From Pseudomonadota bacterium (lineage in GTDB: Bacteria > Myxococcota > Myxococcia > Myxococcales > Myxococcaceae), in assembly GCA_023426545.1 (NCBI GenBank), contig JAFAAN010000097.1, forward strand, positions 1 through 46,094: DNA of 46,094 bases, written 5' to 3'. The translations under genes and the position numbers were made by a program. Shown here one piece after another: positions 15,827-22,739 of the stretch. Numbering within the stretch: position 1 is the stretch's first letter; each line of letters begins with the position of its first letter. The notes under the pieces were generated by a model. It made no database searches. It was not told the DNA's origin and saw nothing but the letters and a program-made list of their open reading frames with translations.

Positions 15827-17227
15827 TCAGACGCCGAGCTCGACGTTCTCCAGCACGCCCAGCGCGTCGGGGACGAGCAGCGCCGCGGAGAAGTAGGTGC
15901 TCACGAGGTAGTTCGTGATGGCCTTGTCGGTGAGGTCCATGCGGCGCACGGAGAGGCCCGGCTCCACCTCGTCCGGCAGGCCGGTGCGGCGCAGGCCGAC
16001 GACGCCCTGGTCCTCCTGGCCGGTGCGCAGCACGAGGATGGAGCTGGTGCGCTGCTCGGTGATGGGAATCTTGTCGCACGGCAGCAGGGGCACGCCACGC
16101 CAGGCCATGCACGGGCTGCCCTGGACGTCGACGGTGGTCGGGTAGATGCCCCGGCGGGTGCACTCCCGGCCGAACGCGGCGATGGTGCGCGGGTGCGCCA
16201 GGAAGAAGCGCGACTTCCGGCGCCGGCTGAGCAGCTCGTCCATGTCGTCCGGCGTCGGTGGGCCGTGGCGGGTGTGGACGCGCTGCTTGAGGTCGGCGTT
16301 GTGGAGCAGGCCGAAGTCCCGGTTGTTGATGAGCTCGTACTCCTGCCGCTCCCGCAGGGCCTCGATGGTCAGCCGGAGCTGCTGCTCCGTCTGGTCCATG
16401 GTGTTGCTGAAGAGGTCGGCCACGCGCGTGTGGACCCGGAGCACCGTCTGGGCCACGCTCAGCTCGTACTCGCGGGGCGCGAGCTCGTAGTCGACATAGC
16501 CGCCCTGGATGGAGGGCTCACCGGCGTGGCCGGCGGCCAGGGGAATGGCGGCCTGTCCCGCCTTGTCCTGGGGCTTCTTCAGGCGCCCGCGGAACCGCTC
16601 CACCTGGGCGCGCAGCGTCGCGGACCGGGCAATCAGGTCCTCGAACACCTGCTGTGGCAGGGACATCACCGTGCACGCCGTGGTGGCCTCGACGGAGAAG
16701 GTCCAGGCGTCGTCCGACTCCACCACCGCCTGGTCGCCGAAGTGGTCGCCGTCCGCCAGCGTGTCCAGGGTGACGGGCGCGCCGTACCGCCCGGCGCGCC
16801 ACTTGCGCGCCTTGCCGTGGGCAATCAGGACCACGTGCTCGGCGGGCTTGCCTTCCTCGACGATGAGGTCGCCCGCCTTGTACTCCGCCTGGGTGAAGCG
16901 GCTGGCCAGGGCCTGAATCACCTCGTCGTCACCGCTCAGGCCCTGCAGCAACGGCAGCTTGAGCAGCTCCTGCGGGATGACGTGGACCTTCGCGCCGGTG
17001 TTGCTGAACACCAGGCGGTCATCGACCACCGCGTAGCTCAGGCGCCGGTTGACGCGGTACGTGCCGCCCGTCACCTCCACCCAGGGCAGCATGCGCAGCA
17101 GCCACCGCGGGGTGATGCCCTGCATCTGCGGGACGGTCTTGGTCGTCGTCGCCAGCTGGCGCGCCGCGGCTGTTCCCAGGCTCAGCCGCGCCGTGTCGTC
17201 TCCACCTGTCTTCAATGGGTTCGCCAT
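15827..17227 (-). CDS. Family 2B encapsulin shell protein, second copy (with cNMP-binding-like domain)
   Basis: This 466-residue protein is a close paralogue of the gene just upstream; long blocks such as TAAARQLATTTKTVPQMQGI and PREYELSVAQTVL are shared. It has an N-terminal arm, an inserted cyclic-nucleotide-binding-like domain at about residues 85-215 (YKAGDLIVEEGKPAEHVVLIAHG), and a C-terminal HK97-type shell domain with the block LLHNADLKQR, then HGPPTPDDMDELL, the FFLAHPR block and YFSAALLVPDALGVLENVE. This layout is that of Family 2B encapsulins, which form protein compartments around terpene cyclases. The binding-cassette segment FGDQAVVESDDAWTF lacks the usual PR pair that contacts the nucleotide phosphate. 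The ATG at 17227 (matching MSNIIKPGGD of the paralogue) is used because the longer frame overlaps its neighbour. It is the third gene of the operon, 40 bases after the first shell gene. Confidence 0.9.
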   Translation of the reverse strand: MANPLKTGGDDTARLSLGTAAARQLATTTKTVPQMQGITPRWLLRMLPWVEVTGGTYRVNRRLSYAVVDDRLVFSNTGAKVHVIPQELLKLPLLQGLSGDDEVIQALASRFTQAEYKAGDLIVEEGKPAEHVVLIAHGKARKWRAGRYGAPVTLDTLADGDHFGDQAVVESDDAWTFSVEATTACTVMSLPQQVFEDLIARSATLRAQVERFRGRLKKPQDKAGQAAIPLAAGHAGEPSIQGGYVDYELAPREYELSVAQTVLRVHTRVADLFSNTMDQTEQQLRLTIEALRERQEYELINNRDFGLLHNADLKQRVHTRHGPPTPDDMDELLSRRRKSRFFLAHPRTIAAFGRECTRRGIYPTTVDVQGSPCMAWRGVPLLPCDKIPITEQRTSSILVLRTGQEDQGVVGLRRTGLPDEVEPGLSVRRMDLTDKAITNYLVSTYFSAALLVPDALGVLENVELGV

Positions 17228-17267
17228 GTGAAAGCTCCCCCCCGTTGTCCGGGGCGAAGAAGGGGAC

Positions 17268-18677
17268 TTAGTGGCCGCGGCCGATCTCGACGTTCTCCAG
17301 GATGCCCAGCGCGTCGGGCACGAGGACGGCGGCGGAGAAGTAGGTGGTGACGAGGTAGCTGATGATGGCCTTCTCGTTGATGCCCATGAACCGGGCGTTG
17401 AGGCCGGCCTCGATTTCATCCGGGAGGGTGCCCGGGTGCAGGCCGACGACGCCCTGGTTCTTCTCGCCCGCGCGCATCAGGAGGATGGACGTGGTGCGCG
17501 AATCGCTGACGGGAATCTTGTTGCACGGGAAGATGGGGACGCCGCGCCAGGCGGGCACCATGTTGCCGTTGAAGTCGACGCTGGTGGGGTAGATGCCCTT
17601 GCGGCTGCACTCCTGGCCGAAGGCGGCGATGGCGCGCGGGTGGGCCAGGAAGAAGGACGGCTCCTTCCAGACGGTGGCCAGCAGCTCGTCCATGTCGTCC
17701 GGCGTCGGCGGGCCGTGGTGGGTGTGGATGCGCTGCTTGAGGTCGGCGTTGTGGAGCAGGCCGAAGTCCTTGTTGTTGACGAGCTCGTGCTCCTTGCGCT
17801 CCTTCAGCGCCTCCACCGTCAGGCGGAGCTGCTGCTCCGTCTGGTTCATGGGCTCGTTGAAGAGGTCGGCCACGCGGCTGTGAATCTGGAGCACCGTCTG
17901 GGCCACGCTCAGCTCGTACTCGCGCGGCGACGTCTCGTAGTCCACGTAGGTGCCCGGCAGCACCGGCTCGCCGGAGTGGCCGGCGGCCAGCTCGATTTCG
18001 GCCTGGCCCGTGGTGTCCTGCTTCTTCTTCGAGCGGGCCTTGAACTGGTCGATGTGCTTCTGGAGCGACGGCGACTGGGCCACCACGTCCTCGAAGTCGG
18101 ACTGCTTCAGAATCAGCACGGTGGAGGGCGTGACGGCCTTGGCCGTGAACGTCCAGTAGTCCTGCGACTCGAGCAGCGCCTCGTAGCTGTAGTGGTCGCC
18201 GTCCGCCAGCACGCCGAGCACGGTGGTGGCGCCGTACTTGCCGGCGCCAATCTGGTTCACCTTGCCGTGGGCGATGAGGACGATGCAGTCGGCCTCCTTG
18301 CCCACCTCGGTGATAACCTCACCGGCCTTGAACGTCTTCTGCTCGAAGCGGTTAGCCAGCGCGGTCAGCACCTCGACGTCGTCATAGCTGCGCAGCAGCG
18401 GCAGCTCGCACAGCTCCTGCGGGATGACGTGCACCTTGGCGCCGGTGGTGGTGAACGTCACCCGGCCGTCGCCCACCGCATAGGTCAGCCGGCGGTTGAC
18501 GCGGTAGATGCCGCCGGGCACCTGCACCCAGGGCAGCAGCTTGAGCAGCCACCGGGACGAGATGCCCTGCATCTGCGGGACGGTCTTGGTCGTCGTCGCG
18601 AGCTGCCGCGCCGCGGCCGTCCCCAGGCTCAACTGGGAGTGCTCGGAGTCCCCACCCGGCTTGATGATGTTCGACAT
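17268..18677 (-). CDS. Family 2B encapsulin shell protein, first copy (with cNMP-binding-like domain)
   Basis: This 469-residue protein has the same layout as its downstream paralogue: an N-terminal arm, a cyclic-nucleotide-binding-like domain at about 85-215 (FKAGEVITEVGKEADCIVLIAHG) and an HK97-like shell domain at about 245-469. Shared blocks include HGPPTPDDMDELL and FSAAVLVPDALGILENVEIG. Family members assemble icosahedral shells; EshA of Streptomyces belongs to this group. The phosphate-binding cassette YSYEALLESQDYWTF has lost both the Glu and the Arg of the canonical FGExAL...PRxA motif, so cAMP binding is doubtful. AAAGGTAAG precedes the ATG. It starts 27 bases after geoA, on the same strand, so the two are almost surely co-transcribed. 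Two shell genes suggest a mixed shell. Confidence 0.92.
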   Translation of the reverse strand: MSNIIKPGGDSEHSQLSLGTAAARQLATTTKTVPQMQGISSRWLLKLLPWVQVPGGIYRVNRRLTYAVGDGRVTFTTTGAKVHVIPQELCELPLLRSYDDVEVLTALANRFEQKTFKAGEVITEVGKEADCIVLIAHGKVNQIGAGKYGATTVLGVLADGDHYSYEALLESQDYWTFTAKAVTPSTVLILKQSDFEDVVAQSPSLQKHIDQFKARSKKKQDTTGQAEIELAAGHSGEPVLPGTYVDYETSPREYELSVAQTVLQIHSRVADLFNEPMNQTEQQLRLTVEALKERKEHELVNNKDFGLLHNADLKQRIHTHHGPPTPDDMDELLATVWKEPSFFLAHPRAIAAFGQECSRKGIYPTSVDFNGNMVPAWRGVPIFPCNKIPVSDSRTTSILLMRAGEKNQGVVGLHPGTLPDEIEAGLNARFMGINEKAIISYLVTTYFSAAVLVPDALGILENVEIGRGH

Positions 18678-18704
18678 GACTTACCTTTCGCGGTGTTTGG
18701 AGGT

Positions 18705-20972
18705 TCAGGCGCCGGAGCGCAGGTTGGTGATAAGCGAGGCGATGCGTGCCGCGGAGGTCCCCAGTCCCGTCGGGCCCGAGGGGATGCGCAGCCCCAGCTT
18801 GCGGGAGGCGCGCAGCTCGAATTCCTTGTAGCGGTCCACGGTCTGGTGCCAGATGAGCACGCCGCTCATCCACTGCTGCAACTTCAGGACGTACTGGTTC
18901 AGCTTGTCCCTGGCCTTGCCATCCAGGTTGAAGTTGCGGGCGAGCGGCTCCAGCTCGTTGGCGATGATGTACTCGAACTGCTGCATCCGCGCGGTCATCA
19001 GGTCATTGACGACGGCGACGGCCCGCGGCGCGTCCAGGTCGAGGAAGCGCTGGACGACGAGCACCCCGTTGTTGAGCTCGCCCTCGAACTCAATCTCCTT
19101 CTGGTAGGAGAAGACGTCGTTGACGAGGCAGGCGTAGTCCGCGGCGGCGTTCTCCATGCTGCGGATGGGCCGGGCGTGGAAGACCTCGGGCGGGAGCGCG
19201 TCGCCGTGGGCCAGGCGGGACAGGCTCATGGTGAGGTCCGAGCCGAACGTCTGGCGCCGCATCTCCACGTAGTCGATGGGGTCCGGGACGCGGTTCTGGG
19301 TTTGGTTGGCCAGCTCCCACACCCAGCTCTCCGTCATGTCCAGGATGGCCTTGCGGAACAGGCTCCGCGAGGCAGGCGTCACGCCCTCGGTGGTGCGGGC
19401 CCACAGGTCCGCCAGCCCGCGCTCCACCGGGTTGGTGGGGGGGGGCGGCGGCGTGGCGGCGTCCTCCGGGAGGAACAGCGCCAGCCGGGCGTTGAACATC
19501 TTGGCGCCGGCCATGTCCCGCGTGTGCCCGTAGAAGGCCGGGAAGTAGTCGTCCGCGTAGGTTCCCCAGACGAGCCAGCACGAGGACAGGGTGAGCTGCG
19601 CCGGGGTGGCGTTGGGATGAATCAGCGCGCCGCACAGCGCCACGTCCGCCACGTCGAACTTGTGGTCATCCCAGATGTAGCCGCCGGGGACCCCCGGCAG
19701 CACGTCCAGCATGCCCATCCGGCGCGCCCACTCCTTGGACTCCCGCCGCGCGGCGTCCAGGTGGGGGCTCGGCCGGGTGGAGTACGGCATGTAGAACTTC
19801 GGCAGCTTCACCGGGCCCACCTGCTGGTACGGCACGTGGGCGAAGCTCTTGAGGCGGGTGAGCCCCAGGGCCGTGGGGGACTGCGGCAGCCGCGCCGCGG
19901 AGGTCCCCAGGCCGTTGGGGCCGAGGAAGAAGCCCCCCGCGCCGCCAGAGCCCTGGTTCATGTAGCGGCTCGAGCGCATGTGCCACTCGTGCCCGCCGGA
20001 CTGCCAGTCCTGGAGGCCCCGGACATAGGTGAGCACCTGGGCCTGCTCCAGCGGGTTCAGGCCATGATCCGCGAACAGCGACGGCAGCTCGGTCAGCACC
20101 GTGTTCTCGAACTGCTGGAGCCGCGACGTGAGGATTTCGTTGACGAGGTGGGCGGCGCTCTGGGGGGAGATGTTCAGGAACTTCTCCATCACCAGGACGC
20201 CGTTGGACAGCTCGCCTTCCTCCAGAATCTCCCGCTCGTAGGAGAACAGGTCGTTGCGCAGGTGGACCGCGTCGGAGAACGTGTCCTTCAGCACCCGCAT
20301 CGGGCGGCTGGCGGCGACCCGGTCGGGGACCTCGGCGAAGACGGCGTGCTCCACCAGGTTCGCGGACCAGGGGGCCCCGCCCACCTTGCGGCGCATCTCG
20401 ATGTATTCGATGGGATTGGAGACGCGGCGGTCGCTGATGTTGGACAGCTCCCAGCTCGACTCGTCCAGCAGGTGCTTGGTGCTCTCGAAGAACCGGCGCC
20501 GCCACGCCATGGAGCGGCTGGGCACCGTCCGGTTCCACAAGTCCAGCAGCCCGGCCTCGACCGGGTTGGTGGGCGCCGGCGGCGTGGCCGACGGATCGAC
20601 CGGCATGAACAAGGGCAGCCGCTCCAGGTAGGCTTTCGCGCCGGCCTGGTCCTGTGAGCGCTTGTAGAGCTCCAGGAAGTGGTCGTCGAAGTAGAAGACC
20701 CAGACGTACCAGTCAGTGATGAGGTCCAGCTCCGGCCCTGGTGCCTCCGGATGGGTGTAGGCACAGAGCAGGGCGTAGTCCATGGCGTCGAACTTCGCCT
20801 CGCTCCAGATTTCCGGAGCGCTGCCATCCTTCGGACGGCCGATGATTCCCAGCTCGCGCGCCCATGCCTTCGTGTGAACCCGCGCGCCCTCGAGGTTGGG
20901 ATTCAAGCGCGCTGGCCACGGAACATAGAAGTCTGGCAGCTCGAATGGCTGCTTGTTGCTTGCCTTGCCCAT
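18705..20972 (-). CDS. geoA: Geosmin synthase (bifunctional germacradienol/geosmin synthase), probable encapsulin cargo
   Basis: This 755-residue enzyme has two class I terpene synthase domains. The N-terminal one carries DDHFLE (96-101) and NDLFSYERE (240-248), and should cyclise farnesyl diphosphate to germacradienol and germacrene D using Mg2+. The C-terminal one carries DDYFP (474-478) and NDVFSYQKE (618-626), and should convert germacradienol to geosmin with loss of acetone. These motifs, their order and the length match the characterised Streptomyces coelicolor enzyme closely. Unusually, an 11-residue motif GPxGLGTSAAR stands at the end of each domain (351-361 and 733-743) in low-complexity tails. 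Two shell genes follow directly. A promoter-like pair and a palindrome lie just upstream. The gene supplying farnesyl diphosphate is not in the window. Confidence 0.95.
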   Translation of the reverse strand: MGKASNKQPFELPDFYVPWPARLNPNLEGARVHTKAWARELGIIGRPKDGSAPEIWSEAKFDAMDYALLCAYTHPEAPGPELDLITDWYVWVFYFDDHFLELYKRSQDQAGAKAYLERLPLFMPVDPSATPPAPTNPVEAGLLDLWNRTVPSRSMAWRRRFFESTKHLLDESSWELSNISDRRVSNPIEYIEMRRKVGGAPWSANLVEHAVFAEVPDRVAASRPMRVLKDTFSDAVHLRNDLFSYEREILEEGELSNGVLVMEKFLNISPQSAAHLVNEILTSRLQQFENTVLTELPSLFADHGLNPLEQAQVLTYVRGLQDWQSGGHEWHMRSSRYMNQGSGGAGGFFLGPNGLGTSAARLPQSPTALGLTRLKSFAHVPYQQVGPVKLPKFYMPYSTRPSPHLDAARRESKEWARRMGMLDVLPGVPGGYIWDDHKFDVADVALCGALIHPNATPAQLTLSSCWLVWGTYADDYFPAFYGHTRDMAGAKMFNARLALFLPEDAATPPPPPTNPVERGLADLWARTTEGVTPASRSLFRKAILDMTESWVWELANQTQNRVPDPIDYVEMRRQTFGSDLTMSLSRLAHGDALPPEVFHARPIRSMENAAADYACLVNDVFSYQKEIEFEGELNNGVLVVQRFLDLDAPRAVAVVNDLMTARMQQFEYIIANELEPLARNFNLDGKARDKLNQYVLKLQQWMSGVLIWHQTVDRYKEFELRASRKLGLRIPSGPTGLGTSAARIASLITNLRSGA

Positions 20973-20975
20973 GGA

Positions 20976-21029
20976 CGCCCCTCGTTGAACTCGAGGGGCG
21001 TTATAGTTAGGTGTTCAACAGTAATCCAA
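20976..21029 (-). promoter_or_regulatory. Predicted geoA promoter with palindrome over the start region
   Basis: On the minus strand, TTGGAT (21024-21029) and TATAAC (21000-21005) form a sigma70-like pair with an 18-base spacer. A perfect 9-base inverted repeat, CGCCCCTCG (20976-20984) and CGAGGGGCG (20992-21000) with a 7-base centre, abuts the -10 and ends three bases before the ATG. It contains the only Shine-Dalgarno-like sequence, GAGGGG. It is either an operator across the transcription start or, if the transcript starts further upstream, a hairpin that hides the ribosome site. Confidence 0.55.
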
Positions 21030-21071
21030 GTGTTTCTTGCGTAAGCAATTTTGCTGGACGCGCCCGGTTTT

Positions 21072-21111
21072 CCTCCGAGCACGGGTTGGCGGGGTGTCCC
21101 GCGCTCGGAGG
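21072..21111. other. Hairpin between geoA leader and OmpA-like gene
   Basis: CCTCCGAGC (21072-21080) and GCTCGGAGG (21103-21111) pair perfectly around a 22-base centre that can pair further. It lies beyond the stop of the OmpA-like gene at 21135 (minus strand), so it may end that transcript before the geoA promoter, but no T-tract follows on that strand. Confidence 0.4.
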
Positions 21112-21134
21112 TCACTTGGCGATAAGGCGTGTTT

Positions 21135-22715
21135 TTATTCACCAGTAGTGCTGGTGGTGAATTCAACACGGCGGTTCATGCTGCGCCCCTCGGCTGTGTC
21201 GTTTGACGTCAGGGGTTGGTCCGGACCGTAGCCCTTTGCGACCAGCCGAGTCCTGTTGATGCCTTGCTGAATGAGATAGTCGCGCACCGCGTCCGCGCGT
21301 TGCTGGCTCAGCGTGCGATTGAGCTCATCGGGGCCGGTGTTGTCCGTGTGGCCTTCGATGCGCAGCGAGACGTCAGGGTTGGCCCTGAGGTAGTCCGCGA
21401 TGGCGTCCAGGTTCCGCCGCTCCGCGTCGGCCAGCGTCGACTGGCCCACCGGGAATTGGACGTGGTGCTCCGTGGGCAGCCGCGCCGGTGCTTCGGTCTG
21501 CGGTGCTTGTGGCGCGGGCTGGGGCGCCGGTGGCGCCGTGGGCGGCGCCGGCTCCGGCTCCGGCTTGGGCTCGGGGCAGCCGCGCTGCGATGCGACGCCG
21601 GCCTCCTGCGGGCACGCGTCCTCGCGGTCCACGACGCCGTCGCCGTCGGAGTCGGTGTCCGGGCAGCCCTCATTCTCCGCGGGGCCGGGTTCGAGCGGGC
21701 AGCGGTCATGCCCGTTGGGCACCGAGTCGCCGTCGTCATCCAGGGCAGGGCACTGCTCGGGCGTGTGGCTCCGGCCACCGCGGCACGCGTCCTCCCGGGC
21801 GGGCGGTTCATGGGCCCAGGCGATGCCCGCGGCCGCGCGGATGGACGGCGTGCCAGGGATGTCGGTGAAGCCGTGCCCGGCCATGGCGAAGGCCTCGAAG
21901 CCGCCGCCCACCGGCAGCCGCACGCCACCGAGCAGCTCCAGCGCGACGTCCGGCTCCACCAACGACTCGGCGGCTTGCAGCGCGACCTCGGCGCGCAGGC
22001 CCTTTCCGCGCGTGGCCACCACGATGCCCTGCTCCAGCTCGGTGCCGAAGTCGCGGCCGGGCTCGTTCTCGGTGGAGCGGAGCCGCACGCCCGCGCTGGC
22101 GCCGAGCACGATGGGGCCCAGCTCGCGGCTCGCCGCCACGCGGGGCGCGACCTGGAGGCCCGCCCAGCCCCGCTGCCGGCCGAACGCATCCGCGGTGCCG
22201 CCCGGCACGCCCACGTCCAGGCCCAGGCTGAGGAAGAGCGGGGCCCCGTCCTCGCGCCGGAGCAGCGCGTAGCGGGCGCCCAGCTCCGGTGTGCCAAGGC
22301 CGAAGGCGTCCGGCGCGGAGATGCCGGCCAGCGTGCCCGCGCCACCGCCACCCTGGTGGATGATGACGGGGAGGCGCGCGGACAGCTCCAGGTGGTCGAT
22401 GGGAGACCAGGCGCCCGCGAGCCAGCCCGAGAAGCGGTTGTCGATGATGGAGCGCTCGAAGCCGTCGCTGCCCTTGAGCAGGAGGATGCCGCGCTCGTAG
22501 CCGGCCATGAGCATCAGCCGGTACGCGCCCTTGGGGAGCACGTGGCCCGTGTCCACGAGCAGTGAGTCCGTGGCCGCGGGCGTGAAGCGCAGCCGCTCCA
22601 GGTCGATGGGGACGAGCGCGCCGGTGGTGCTCTGGGCGAGGGCATTGGGCGCGATTGAGGCGATGAGCGCGGCCAGCGCCCAGCTCCGAGCCTGTGTACG
22701 CAAGGTGAGGTCCAT
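21135..22715 (-). CDS. OmpA-family protein with thrombospondin type 3 repeats
   Basis: This 526-residue secreted protein has a signal peptide (MDLTLRTQARSWALAALIAS, cut near ALA|QS). A region of about 270 residues with alternating polar and hydrophobic strands looks like an outer-membrane beta-barrel. Calcium-binding type 3 repeats follow (DDDGDSVPNGHDRCP, DTDSDGDGVVDREDACP), then a Pro/Glu linker and an OmpA domain. The OmpA peptidoglycan-binding residues are visible: EGHTDNTG, NRTLSQQRADAVRDYL and SMNRRVEF. It should tie the outer membrane to the cell wall. No good ribosome site precedes the ATG. The kelch gene upstream ends only 24 bases away, so the two may share a transcript. Confidence 0.88.
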   Translation of the reverse strand: MDLTLRTQARSWALAALIASIAPNALAQSTTGALVPIDLERLRFTPAATDSLLVDTGHVLPKGAYRLMLMAGYERGILLLKGSDGFERSIIDNRFSGWLAGAWSPIDHLELSARLPVIIHQGGGGAGTLAGISAPDAFGLGTPELGARYALLRREDGAPLFLSLGLDVGVPGGTADAFGRQRGWAGLQVAPRVAASRELGPIVLGASAGVRLRSTENEPGRDFGTELEQGIVVATRGKGLRAEVALQAAESLVEPDVALELLGGVRLPVGGGFEAFAMAGHGFTDIPGTPSIRAAAGIAWAHEPPAREDACRGGRSHTPEQCPALDDDGDSVPNGHDRCPLEPGPAENEGCPDTDSDGDGVVDREDACPQEAGVASQRGCPEPKPEPEPAPPTAPPAPQPAPQAPQTEAPARLPTEHHVQFPVGQSTLADAERRNLDAIADYLRANPDVSLRIEGHTDNTGPDELNRTLSQQRADAVRDYLIQQGINRTRLVAKGYGPDQPLTSNDTAEGRSMNRRVEFTTSTTGE

Positions 22716-22739
22716 TCGCGAAAGAGGGAGTCGTTCGGT

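Noticed and set aside
14648..17350. Plus-strand frame of 900 codons across the TadG-like gene end and the second encapsulin
   Set aside because: It crosses real genes on both strands and a terminator, and its translation has no recognisable domain.
17271..20657. Very long plus-strand frame (1128 codons) opposite geoA and the first encapsulin
   Set aside because: It is antisense to well-supported genes; in this high-GC DNA, third-position G/C bias keeps opposite frames open. The translation is Val/Arg/Gly/Leu-rich without domains.
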